From Agrocybe praecox (taxonomy: Eukaryota; Basidiomycota; Agaricomycetes; Agaricales; Agrocybaceae), in contig OZ024842.1 of the NCBI GenBank assembly GCA_964017145.1, positions 1,426,001 to 1,490,000 on the forward strand: DNA of 64,000 nt, in the 5' to 3' direction. The position numbers and the translations under genes were made by a program. A model generated the notes under the pieces. The model was not told the DNA's origin. It saw only the letters and a program-made list of their open reading frames with translations, and did no database searches. The stretch's first letter is position 1, and each line of letters opens with the position of its first letter. Below are positions 23,493 to 33,528 of the stretch, one piece after another.

Positions 23493-23819
23493 TCAGGAGG
23501 CCCGGGCTTCACGAGGGGCCTCTACTTCCCCAAAGTTTTCTTCCTCTACCATAAACTGTCCGATACAATGCGATAAGAACTGGAAAATTATTTCTAAACG
23601 AAGGATTAAGATATATTTCTCTGTATTAGTGGCAGGAATCGAAATCTTGAATTTCAACATATGTAGACTACATATGAGAGACGCACTAAGAAGTGCGATC
23701 GTGTTCTCGGCGTCATTTGTCATCGAAGAGTATGCGAGAAGTGCATAACTTTTGGACAAGTAGAAGATCACGAGCATTAGATTGACGAAGAACGCCTTCC
23801 TTTCGTTGATCCCTGGCAT
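23493..23819 (-). CDS. Hypothetical small membrane protein (unit 1 copy, truncated C-terminus)
   Basis: Starts MPGINERKAFFVNLMLVIF and contains two or three hydrophobic stretches (FFVNLMLVIFYL, an Ile/Leu/Cys segment, YILILRLEIIFQFLSHCIG). It ends APREARAS because GGA of unit 2 is TGA here, removing nine C-terminal residues. Sister of 32499-32855. No recognised family; the frame may extend upstream to 23930 in this copy only. Function unknown. Confidence 0.4.
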   Translation of the reverse strand: MPGINERKAFFVNLMLVIFYLSKSYALLAYSSMTNDAENTIALLSASLICSLHMLKFKISIPATNTEKYILILRLEIIFQFLSHCIGQFMVEEENFGEVEAPREARAS

Positions 23820-24849
23820 GTTGAAAGAATGAGACTTGGTGGTGGGAAATAGACAAGAAGCTAAAAAATGCCCTGCATAATGAACTTCCCACTTACACGT
23901 CTTATATACCTCACCAGCTAAATCGCGCATGTGTGCGTCTACTGTACTAAATTAGCAAGAAAGAAAGGCTGCGCCCTAACTAGTATTCACATTCGTTTTG
24001 GACAACCGGTGACTGTACCGCCTCGAAAGAAGAAGCGAAACTTTCCGATGCTAACTGGGGAGTCAAGACATCGCAGTGCCTCCCTTCAGTCAAAAAACTG
24101 CGACCGTCTCAATGGGAGAGGATCAAGGACCAAGGACGTGAGATGATAGTGTCGCCTCAAGGGGCCCTCGCTCTATCAGTACGCGGTAGTAGCCCAGTCG
24201 ACGATGTTCGTGGCTGTTCGAAGAGGACAGTGACTAGGATTTATTAATGGTGCATAGTAGTATAACTTTATTTTTTTGTAATGATTTTAATTATATTTGA
24301 ATACTATTCTATTTGCCCTACAAAAATGCGTGACCCAGAAACCAATGATACATGACTTATCTGACTTGATGGCTTTGTGACTTAGCGACTTTGGCTGACT
24401 TAGCGACCACTTGGGTAAGACCGATCACTTGGAGCAGGAGATTCACTTCTTACCCAAGTGACCCGGTCTTAGTGACTTACGCGTCTGTACCAAGTCGTGT
24501 AAGACGCGTAAGACAAGTTGTAGTTCTCCTGATGCCCATGTTGAGTTATTCGCTTCTGAAGTCCTTGATTTGGCAAATAACTTTGATCATACGATAGATA
24601 CATGAGGACCGTTTAGTCGAAGGAACCGCATACTTGGACTCGGAACTGGTTTTTGACTGGTGTTGATATGGATTGGTCAGGATAATGTGATACTCTTCGG
24701 CTATGCCTTCAGATTTCCTTTTGAGATAGAAAAGAAGGGCATGCAGACTAGTGAAACAGTCCGAGAAAGCAGATTCCCTGGATGTGCGAGCAACCTCTGA
24801 GAGCAGCGTGCACACTGACTTAAATGCAGTACTTTCTATTCCTCTAAAC
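23820..24849. other. Unit 1-specific insertion with fold-back repeats
   Basis: About 23985-24545 has no counterpart in unit 2. It includes an AT-rich part (24240-24330), direct repeats of GACTTAGCGAC (about 24377-24408) and inverted repeats: CACTTGGGTAAGA (about 24409) with TCTTACCCAAGTG (about 24450), and CTTACGCGTC with GACGCGTAAG (about 24476-24515). This can fold into hairpins and looks like a small non-autonomous element. No coding capacity seen. Confidence 0.5.
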
Positions 24850-26818
24850 TTACACTAGCCAGTAATACAATCTCCAAAGCAATCCAAAGCGACTACTTAA
24901 GCGCTTGGTTACTTCATCCTCAGCCTCCTCTTCTTCTAGATGTTCAGCATACTCGTCTCGATATAAATCGACGGAATCTACATCTACAAGATCATGCAGC
25001 CGACGTCTCCTCTTGTCACCAGATGGCAAAGTAGAAGATCCCGGAAGCAGAGGTTAGGACAAGCCTGAGGCGGTAGGTGTGTCTTCGACCTGATTGGACG
25101 GTCTTCGGACAATCATCCATCCAATGAACATAACGATCATTCGATGTAGAACGGGACAAAATCGACTGGAGTGAATACGGAGAAGATCGAAGACCAGCTT
25201 TGGACTAAAATCGGCAAGATGAGGAAGAGACGCCACACAAATTTATTTTAGAGCACAACTTACAGAAAATGAGGAAAATAACAGCGATGATCTAAAGTGG
25301 ATAGTTTAACAGAAAGTTGCACTACCCACACATGAAAGGAGACGTACCACAAATGGTGGGTCCCATGGCCAAGTCCACGCAACGTGGAATTTCAATTCTT
25401 TCAGGGATCTTCCTTGTTTAATCCAAGCATTACGGAATCTCCAGGTAGAGAGACCAGTAGATAGCCAAGCGATCTAAAGCGGTGCATGCATGAGAGATCA
25501 TTTCCGATGACGAAAAAGCGGTAATTACTTGGTTCGAAAGCCCAAATATGTTCCGGAGCCATCCCCACAGTTCTCCAGCTCCAATACAGCTAGTGAGGAA
25601 GCACAGAGCGCTGATGCTACTCGTCATGATAAGTGCCGGTATTGGTATACCGTGAAGATAATCCTCTTTAGGATCATAAAAGACTCGAGAGACTGAGGTA
25701 AGAACTACGGTGTTCATGAAAGATGCAGCTAACGCTGTTCCCGCCCTTGGGTCAATCTAACTTGGAATGTGAAGAAAGTCGAGACTCACAAGAGCCCGCA
25801 GATACGAATACAATAGTGAATGGGGAAGTAGTTGCGCTCCTGTTAGATAAATTTGGGTAGTCCCATGGTACTATGTGGGTATGAAGGTCAGAATACCGAA
25901 GAGAAGGAGATAGATATCCTAGGAGACTCACCATTCAATCCAATGATGATGATAGTCAAGATATAAAAAATCATAATTCTAACAAAATTGGTTTAGAATA
26001 TACCCCGGATTCCACTCTTTTTTGTTGCCGCGGACGAACCTCCAGAAAACGAGATTAACAACTCTGGGCATACCTCCAACAAACGGCGCGCCTGGGGTTT
26101 TCCAATTGCTGAGCCCAATGAATGTATGCTCAGCATTAAACCCAACATTGACAAAAGTCCCGACAATGATGAACAGAATGACAGTGATGACTTTGACCGA
26201 TGACAGCCAATATTCTAAGTAAAATGAGTAGTTAGCAAAATTTACATGACTTGTACGATACAACGTTATCGTACCTAATTCACCATAACCTCCCACATGC
26301 AACGAGTTCACGCCCACCAAGAATATCCAAATCACAACACTGACGATCCATGCATGCTCTATCGTCCAAAACTGTAACACCAGCTGGGCAGCAGTCAAGT
26401 CCGACGCAACTGAAACCGTATCATTGAACTAATAATTCCAAGCCAGGGCGAATCCATATCCCGGGGAGAAAAAATGAGTAGTATACGCATTGAACGAGCC
26501 CGTTACCGGATACTGGGTCGCCATCTCGCCAAGAAGCAATACCGTAATGTAGACAATGAACCCCACGAGGCTGTAGCAGATGAACATGCTCGCGGGGCCT
26601 CCCTGCGCCAACGAACGACCGGTTCCTAGGAATAGTCCTATTCCTATCGTTCCTGCAATGGCAATCATCTGGATTTGTCGTGCTGACAGCCCTCGATGGA
26701 GACGGCTGTGTCGTTGGTCATCTTCCTCTTGAACAATACTAGGAGTCGAGCTTGAAGCTGTGGCTCCAGAGTGGGAAGAGGGAGATCCCAAGAGCTTCGT
26801 ACTACGGGAAGTGCTCAT
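24850..26818 (-). pseudogene. Amino-acid permease, decayed copy (unit 1)
   Basis: Counterpart of the intact permease at 33529-35799. The first exon reads normally through SARQIQMIAIAGTIGIGLFLG, but TGG (Trp, in NYWFND) is TAG at about 26429, ending the frame after about 130 residues. A block of about 130 bp present in unit 2 (34894-35050) is missing, removing the exon around GGFARVFVTASFA and the consensus amphipathic region after it. The region around LSAGNHALFAGTR and the following intron is also deleted (about 25680), and the C-terminal exon is frameshifted near 25140. Several independent lesions argue for a true pseudogene rather than sequencing error. Confidence 0.88.
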
Positions 26819-26947
26819 GTCTAAGCTATGTGAGCATGATGAAAGCAATTGAGAGAATCCATGAGGTTTGTGGAGAGAAAAGTTGACCGTGGGCTCTGAG
26901 GTCAGATGGCTAGTCTCTTAGAACAGACCAAATAAACAATGATAGTC

Positions 26948-27081
26948 GGTTGCGACCGAGCCCTGGTAGTGACAAGTGATGTGTCTGGCATGTCCACGAT
27001 GACCAGATCACCGACACCCAAGCAAGCAATAAGACGTCCAGAACTAGGAACGACAATTCCTCCTGCAACTTGCTCTGTGAG
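26948..27081 (-). pseudogene. Fragment of ManC-like gene 3' exon at the duplication junction
   Basis: 134 bp nearly identical to 36160-36293, the last coding exon of the ManC-like gene. It encodes LTEQVAGGIVVP, IACLGVGDLVIVDMPD and TTRARSQ without stops. The rest of the exon and the intergenic DNA up to the permease are missing here; about 40 bp of unrelated sequence (26908-26947) replaces them. A 15-bp filler (27082-27096) separates the fragment from the truncated cysteine synthase copy. Confidence 0.88.
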
Positions 27082-27096
27082 CGCTTGAGCACTGAA

Positions 27097-29135
27097 CGAA
27101 TAGTCGTAACAGTAACATATTGCTCTTACAAGATGGTGACAACAGTTTGTCCTTCTTTCCATCCTCTTTGACCAGCTTGATACACGCGACAAGATTGCAT
27201 GCACTGCTGGATCCTAAAAACAAACTATCATGTTTGACGAGATAGCGAGACATCGATACCGCCTCTGCGTCGGATATCCTTTTGAGCCAGAAATAAATCT
27301 GAGCTACCGAACTGGAAGAATTATTTTTCAATTTCTTACCGAAAAGCATCGTCCAGGATCGGAAGGGCTAACTCTATGTTGTAGGTAAGCCGATTAATAC
27401 CACTGTAATGGAAGATGGATGTTAATGAAAGCAAGTTCCATAAAACGGTAGATTCCTTACATTCCCTCGACAGCTGTATCCACCTGGTGGCGTCTTTTCA
27501 TGCCTTCGCTCTCTTTCGCGTCGAACATCACACCAAATTTGACCTATGTTAGAGCATGTTTCGTCAGTAAGGATTGCAACAGTATGAGTAGCCCTGGATA
27601 TAAGTACCTTGTTATAGAGGCCGCTACCCTCGGGATCTGCGATGGCCACGAGCACGTCGTCGTTCATGGATTTTAAATATTGACCACAACCAGCGACAGT
27701 CCCTCCGGTACCTGGACATTGACCATAGTGTTCGGATTAGCTTAAATGATCACATTTCAGCTGGAGGAAGGACCGTACCTGCGCCTGCGATGAAAGCATC
27801 TATCCGACCATTCGTCTGTCTCCATATTTCAGGACCTGTGCCCTTGAAGTGAGCATCGAAATTGCTTCGATTCTAGATTAACCGACGGTCCATCTTTGAG
27901 TACGAGTACAAAATCACGTAGTTTTCAGACGATGACAAACCTCGAATTGATCTGCAAAAAACCCTCTTGGTTGATTCCGTGAACTGGCTTCTTCGTCTTC
28001 GTCGTTGTCGAATTGCGCATGGTGTGGGATCTCGGATACAACAGAGTCAAGAGTAGATCGAAGGATGTGTGTGTGTTCTTTGGATTTCAAGGACGGATCG
28101 CTGGCGTCAATGCTGTCCTCTTCTCCGAATTTCGCAGCCCGTTGTCTGGCTAGATTCTGTCATAGGACCATGTATTAACAAAAATAGTACCAAGCAAAGG
28201 AATTAGACGTACGACATACTACAGAACGAAGGTGAGAGTTATGCAAGATTAAGAATTAGAGAAGACAGACCTGCTTCTTATCGACGATGCTGGCTGGTCG
28301 AACTCTCTCGACTTCAGCACCTAGTGCTTCTAATGCTTTGACCTTTTCCTCGGCAACGTCATCAGGCATGATAATAGCTGGCGCATATAAGTTAAAGTAT
28401 TGATGCATCTAGGAAATTTGCACCCACTCGTTTCATAACCTCTGAAGAAGGTTGAATTGATATGAAATGATGCGTTGAAAGCAAAATACTACACACCTTG
28501 CGCGAGCAATTGTAGCTATAGAGATACCGGTAGACCCGACAGTCCCTTCAAATATTCGTGATCCTGTATATGGCCGAATAAGGCCTGCATTTTCAGCGTC
28601 GTCGATCACTAGACAACAGTGGTTAAGTAGGAGTTTGACGCAAAGTTTTCGTTTTCATAAACCATACTTTGCAATGCAACCCGATCTTTGACGCTTCCAC
28701 CTATGTTCAAGAACTATATAGTTCTTAGTAGTAGCAAAAATGATGCGATGAAAAATCGTCTGCACCTCGGCCTTTCCGAGAATCTCCACACCAAGAGCAT
28801 CGCTCAACGAGTTGATTCTGACGAGAGGAGTGTTTCCTAGATTTTTGCATTAGCCACAGTAAGATATTTGTATTTGTATTCCGTTCACCAATTAACCCAG
28901 AGACTCCTTTTACAATTTCATCACTTCGAAGCTCGATAGGACGTGGAGCGAAGTGAGCAATTCGACTTTCTTTCTTGCGCCTCTGGTAAGATTGTACTAG
29001 AGAAGTCGAGCTCAGGGATAACGAGAATCCAATCAAGAGACCTATGAGAACATGACGAGACGTAGACCGCGACGGGAGACTTATATACGATGATAGGAAA
29101 TTTGTGATGGACGATGTCCAATTTGTTGAACTCAT
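27097..29135 (-). pseudogene. Cysteine synthase-like enzyme, truncated copy (unit 2)
   Basis: Near-identical to 18188-20238, with the same anchor helix, NTPLVRINSLSDALG, SVKDR lysine, EGTVGSTGIS, DPEGSGLYNK and SSSACNL. Two lesions at the 3' end: a 4-nt loss (CAAA) after ACIKLVK shifts the frame, and the duplication breakpoint at 27097 removes the exons for CDSGTRHYSKFW and the C-terminus. A transcript would run into the ManC-like fragment on the same strand, giving a short unrelated tail. The missing CDSGTRH block contributes to the PLP site in this family, so the product is probably inactive. Confidence 0.85.
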
Positions 29136-29249
29136 AGCTATCGTTCATTTCGCGTCGCGTAAACTGGCTCCAGTGGACGGTCCGGTGATTGCCGGTGCAT
29201 TCCTCTCGTCGTCTGACATCATCACGGCCAACCTTTGCTAGATACTCTT
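29136..29249. promoter_or_regulatory. Shared divergent promoter of cysteine synthase-like and RapZ-C-like genes
   Basis: Only 114 bp separate the two start codons here, and 127 bp in unit 1. The stretch is conserved between copies and must hold the control elements of both genes, suggesting co-regulation. Individual factor sites are not identified. Confidence 0.5.
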
Positions 29250-29696
29250 ATGGCTCAAACAGAGGAGCTGCCCACATTATTTGTCACCTCATTCGGTCAT
29301 CGTCGAGGACCATTACAGCCAACTCCTGACATCTCAGTCGACGTCCGCAACTTGCCAAATCCTCCAAGAAACATCCGCACCCATCAAACTGGGTTGCACA
29401 AGCCACTCAGGGAGTCGTTCTTTGCGAATGCGGACGTACAAAAGCGCTTTGAGGCTATTTGCGAGCAGATTCGATTGCGGTTGCAACAGGCCATCGAAGA
29501 TAGAGTGGCTCAGGTTACCGTTGGTGTTTGTTGCGAATTGGGCAAACACCGCAGCGTTGCGGTGGTAGAACAACTGGGATTGACTCAGTTTGACGGCTGG
29601 GACGTCGTTGTAAACCATCGAGACGTTCATCTCAAACGTCAAAGTCAAAACATAAGAAGAACTAGGAGGCATGAAGGAGGTGACTCCTCCGAATAA
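29250..29696 (+). CDS. RapZ C-terminal-domain-like protein (intact copy, unit 2)
   Basis: Single exon, 148 residues. It resembles the C-terminal domain of bacterial RapZ (the part that binds the GlmZ/GlmY small RNAs and carries an effector pocket), without the N-terminal kinase-like domain. Hallmarks in order: FGHRRG (residues about 15-20), DVRNLPNPP (about 33-41), TGLHKPLRESF, a helical segment, VGVCCELGKHRSVAVVEQL (GKHRSVA loop, about 90-108) and VVVNHRDVH. The order and spacing match the family well. The start is ATG at 29250, in the same frame as a slightly upstream non-ATG extension. It is divergent from the cysteine synthase-like gene with 114 bp between. Its role in fungi is unknown; an RNA-binding or metabolite-sensing function is inference only. 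Confidence 0.8.
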   Translation: MAQTEELPTLFVTSFGHRRGPLQPTPDISVDVRNLPNPPRNIRTHQTGLHKPLRESFFANADVQKRFEAICEQIRLRLQQAIEDRVAQVTVGVCCELGKHRSVAVVEQLGLTQFDGWDVVVNHRDVHLKRQSQNIRRTRRHEGGDSSE

Positions 29697-29831
29697 AGGT
29701 AAGTGTCTTATTAGTTAATACATCAAGTCCAAGCGTATAGTAAATATTGCAATAGAAGCTAGTCACTCTAGCATTCCACCCTTTACAAGAGGATAAAGTA
29801 ATCAACAACACGGGTATCATCCTGTATCATC

Positions 29832-30297
29832 TCACAGGCTATTTCCTCTGGGATATTGATGATCCCGTTGGTTTATGACACCAAAAAGCTCCCGAATCTG
29901 TGCTTTACTAACGTCCATGTGCTGCCTCGCCTCTTCCTCTTCCAACAAGACTCGTTTCCGATTCGCCCTCCGTTTGAGGAAACTGACAACCAGAAGGATA
30001 AGGAGGGCCACGCCAAACACTATCGTATGATCAATAATGAGTGTCAGGAAGTCATTTTCGCATATGTATATGAAGAGACGTACGGCAGCCTAGAACTATG
30101 CCTGCAATCACCCCACCCTTCGCCTTGGGTATAGGGACGGTGTCGTCATCAACGTCGCCTTGTGAGCCACCACCGCGCGAGCCTGTTGCCCTGGTAGTCA
30201 ATATTTTCGTTGTGGTCGCATAGACTTCGGAAATCCACGCAAGGATCGTGAGCGATGTCAGCCACACCTTCCCTTGGTACACGCCTGTCGTTCTCAT
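29832..30297 (-). CDS. Small secreted-then-anchored single-pass membrane protein, unit 2 only
   Basis: Two exons give about 134 residues. The N-terminus (MRTTGVYQGKVWLTSLTILAW) looks like a signal peptide. It is followed by a Thr/Gly/Asp-rich short ectodomain (TRATGSRGGGSQGDVDDDT), then a membrane helix split by the intron (GVIAGIVLGC joined to LFGVALLILLVVSFL). A basic stop-transfer (KRRANRKR) and a charged cytoplasmic tail (LLEEEEARQHMDVSKAQ) complete it. The topology is that of small type I membrane proteins common in basidiomycetes, with no known function. The same locus in unit 1 carries a different multi-pass gene. Confidence 0.65.
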
Positions 30298-31507
30298 GGC
30301 GGGGACTCGATATGGGTTAAAACAAAGAGTTAAAGGATGTTTGTGCTCGGATAGGAGGTTGGAAGTTATCATTAAATGGGTTTATTTTTGTTGTTACCTT
30401 GTGCAGGTGCGGTAAGGCAACGAGTTAAACGAATTATTGGACAATGAGACGAGTTGGGTAGAAACAGAAAAGGGTAGATGCACCCTTCTGGCATACGTCT
30501 TTATACTGCCAACGATTGTGCTGTTTCCACTGCTCTAAATATAACGTGACCTTAACTATTATGTAGTGACGACAAACGCTCCTTGAACGCTCCGATAGAT
30601 TGAGGTTACAACTACTCCAATTTCGTAATAGTACGAGTCTTCCTATAGCTTCGTTTCGGTAGGATACAGATTATAGGTGGATATTACACTGGATTTGATG
30701 ATACGATCCGCGCATCGCATGATGAATCGAAATCATGTTGCACTGCTCCTCGCCTTTACCCTGAGGTACATCGTACTTATTAGGAAATTTTCTCCCTTGA
30801 ATAATCGAGTCGAAGAAAACGTGGAGGATATCATCTCTCGATTTGAAATTTGACAAGTAAGATAACAACTCACGATGACCAACGTCGTGTCACTGGTACT
30901 ATATGACTCTGATCGTTAGGCAAAACACCCGGCCCCATACTCCGTTGCCTCCTGAACGAAGGCAGTTAATAATTGAAACGACCACTAGGTTTACTCGTAA
31001 TGTTCCGACAACTGACAAGTACCCGCGACTAAGATCAGTGCTTGTTAGCTCGCTGGCACTGAAAATTGTGACACGAATGAATTTGTCGGAAAAATCGAAA
31101 TAAGTGTATCAGTGATTACTGAACCATTTCAGGGATTATAGTCCCATATCTGACCATATCTTGCGAAATATGCCACCATAATCCAATGACATGGTTCAGT
31201 AATCAAGGATAACCACCGATATTTTAATTTCGATTTTCCCGACATGATCTTCCTGCTCATAGGAGCATGATGCATGAAAGTTCTGGTAGGATGAAATCCA
31301 GGTAGTTGATCTAGAAGAATCTAGATGTTAAGAATTGGTATGCTCTTCCCAATGAGAATCATCTGGGTGTTAAGGCTCAAGCTAAGTACGCTGCAGCGGC
31401 CGCATTACAGCCCTCGCCCCAGGCTTACAGTGGGAATCTTGTTATAGTTTCATTCCCACATAGAGTGCGAGGATGACCAGAGATATGCAAAGCAATGACT
31501 TTTTTTC
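30298..31507. other. Non-coding part of unit 2 with inserted segment
   Basis: 30360-31050 matches unit 1. From about 31053 to 31500 the sequence is specific to unit 2 and starts with an imperfect palindrome (see separate entry). The rest is unassigned, with one NotI-like GCGGCCGC at about 31395. No supported gene. Confidence 0.5.
31083..31243. repeat. Long imperfect inverted repeat (MITE-like)
   Basis: The arm starting TGTCGGAAAAATCGAAAT at about 31084 and containing TGATTACTGAACCA is mirrored by TGGTTCAGTAATCA ... ATTTCGATTTTCCCGACA ending near 31243. The arms are about 45-53 bp and nearly complementary, enclosing about 70 bp. Found only in unit 2, so it was either inserted after the duplication or lost from unit 1. 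Size and structure suit a miniature inverted-repeat element; no target duplication could be identified by eye. Confidence 0.65.
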
Positions 31508-31821
31508 TCATCCTTTCTTCCACTGGAACTTGAACTCATGCTTGTTGATGTTGATGCTGTGGATAGTAGATTGGGGTGTGGGCTTTACTTCGAAATGTTG
31601 ACCATGCCTCCAGTCCTTATCCTGTTGAAGGAAAAGGGAAAATAGATTGCAGAATGGTCCGGAAAACCGAGAATAACAAAAGCATAGCAGCAATTGTTCT
31701 CCTTGGATCTGTGCGCATCCATTGCGTGCACACGGATCAGTGTTGTATTTTTGGGCGAGAACTTTCCCGTCAGGATCCCATTGATCTTCTCACACCTCAC
31801 AAACATCGTTATTTTGGACAC
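31508..31821 (-). CDS. Hypothetical two-exon ORF (unit 2)
   Basis: Exon-like frame beginning MSKITMFVRCEKINGILTG, with a pyrimidine-rich acceptor (CCTTCAACAG) near 31624. A last exon reads DKDWRHGQHFEVKPTPQ and ends KHEFKFQWKKG before the stop at 31508. The donor is not certain. Composition looks like a beta-rich soluble domain but I recognise no family. The unit 1 copy has a stop in the last exon. Reported with low confidence. Confidence 0.3.
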
Positions 31822-32498
31822 AAGCTAAGCTTCATTGAGACGATTGGTTTGGTAATATCAGTTTGAACAAATATATTCAGTGTAACGAGACACGAACCAA
31901 ATTTATAACTTCGAGCCCACACAGCCACGAAGTTCTTTCAAATGCCTTTGCCACCGACCTACAGGCTACAAATCGCGCACACATCGATAAACATATAAGA
32001 AAATGATCATAAATAGAAATCAAGAATTGGATGGACCATTTGGGCTTCAGGAAGGAGTCAAAAGCAAGAATTTGGCGGGAACATGAAGTTGGTTACTCTT
32101 AAAAGTTAAAATAGCAAATGATGGGAGGCGTTGGTGGCTAATGCCGAGCGTCAGAAAGCACTAAAAATAGCCAACCGGTTACAGGATTAGACAGGTTTTC
32201 CAAAAAATATCAAATCAAGATTATGGTATAAACTCGCAGTGTATTTATGGTAGGGGATGATTCAAGCCTATGCATGAATCATAATTTCAAGCCCAAGTTC
32301 TTTTTTTACAGTATCACTCCAGTATCGTACAATCATACATACTTATGAGCAACATCAGAAACGTATATTCAAAAGTCTTGCAAGTAGTACATGGTTGGGT
32401 TACATATTTCTCTCCGGTCTAGAGAATTGGTAAAGAACAGAGGAACGATTTAACGATGATCGCATCTTCAGCATTGAGTTTCCGCCGGATACTCATAA

Positions 32499-32855
32499 CT
32501 ACGTCGCCTTAACGAGATTCTCATTTCCGGAGGCCCGAGCTTCACGAGGGGCATCTACTTCCCTAACGTTTTCTTCCTCCACCATAAACTGTCCGATACA
32601 ATGCAATAAGAACTGGAAAATTATTGCTAAACGAAGGATTAGGATATATTTCTCTGTATTAGTGGCAGGAATCGAAATCAATTTCAACATATCCATATTT
32701 AGACTACATATGAGGGACGCACCGAGACGTGCGATCGTGTCTTCGGCGTCATTTATCTTCGAAGGGTATGCGAGAAGTGCATAACTTTGGGACAAGTAGA
32801 AGGTCACGAACATTAGATTGACGAAGAACGACTTCCTTTGGTTGATCCCTGGCAT
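32499..32855 (-). CDS. Hypothetical small membrane protein (unit 2 copy)
   Basis: 118 residues from ATG at 32855: MPGINQRKSFFVNLMFVTF, then hydrophobic stretches (FFVNLMFVTFYL, IARLGASLICSLNM, YILILRLAIIFQFLLHCIG) and a charged tail (MVEEENVREVDAPREARAS) ending NENLVKAT. Three membrane segments are likely. Conserved in unit 1, where a TGA shortens the tail. Not recognised; it could be the last exon of a larger membrane protein. Confidence 0.4.
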   Translation of the reverse strand: MPGINQRKSFFVNLMFVTFYLSQSYALLAYPSKINDAEDTIARLGASLICSLNMDMLKLISIPATNTEKYILILRLAIIFQFLLHCIGQFMVEEENVREVDAPREARASGNENLVKAT

Positions 32856-33528
32856 GTTCACGACTGATGAAAGAATGAGACTTGGTGGGGAATGAACAAG
32901 AAGCTAAAAATGCTCTGCGTAATAAACTTCCCACTTACACGTTTTATATACCGCACCAGCTAAATCCCATGTGTTTGCGTCCATTGTACTAATTTTAGCA
33001 AGAATTTGAAAGAAGGGGCCAGGGCTGTACCAGGGCTGTACCCTAACTGTAATTCCCATTAGGAACTGGAGTTCATATTAGGAAATTTGAGTCGAGTCAA
33101 GGTGAGCATGGTGGGTCATTCGCTTCTGAGGTCCTTGATTTGGCAAATAGCTTCATACGATAAATACACGAGGACCGTTTAGTCGAAGGACCCGCATACT
33201 TGGACTCGGAACTAGTTTCTGACTGTTGATATGGACTGGCCAGGATAATGTGATGCACTTCGGCCATGCCTTCAGATTTCCTTTTGGGATAGATAGAAAA
33301 GAAGGGCATACAGACTGGCAAAACAGTCCGAGAAAGGAGATTCCCCAGATGTGTGAGCAACCACTGAAAGCAGCGTGCACACTAACTTTCAAGAAATTCA
33401 TTCGTCTTCCCGAGCGGCACAAATACTGTGATACGAAGAAAACAAATCAACCCAATTCCATCCGATTCTGAGAGGTTGATTCAAGGTGCACCAAACAGAA
33501 AAATACAGTATTTTCTATTCCTCTAAAC

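Larger units (their letters stand above)
18188..27081. repeat. Tandem segmental duplication, unit 1
   Basis: About 8.9 kb repeated as unit 2 (27097-36293) in the same orientation. Long stretches are almost identical, for example 18540-18830 against 27430-27720 and 26280-26810 against 35260-35790. Left edge: the shared sequence CGAATAGTCGTAAC begins at 18188 here and 27097 in unit 2. Right edge: CTTGCTCTGTGAG ends at 27081 here and 36293 in unit 2. Unit 1 differs by a nonsense codon, frameshifts and deletions in the RapZ-C-like and permease genes, an extra block near 23985-24545, and a different gene at 20906-21816. Confidence 0.92.

Noticed and set aside
24409..24515. CRISPR-like repeats in unit 1
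   Set aside because: Repeats are inverted rather than regularly spaced direct repeats, and the genome is eukaryotic.
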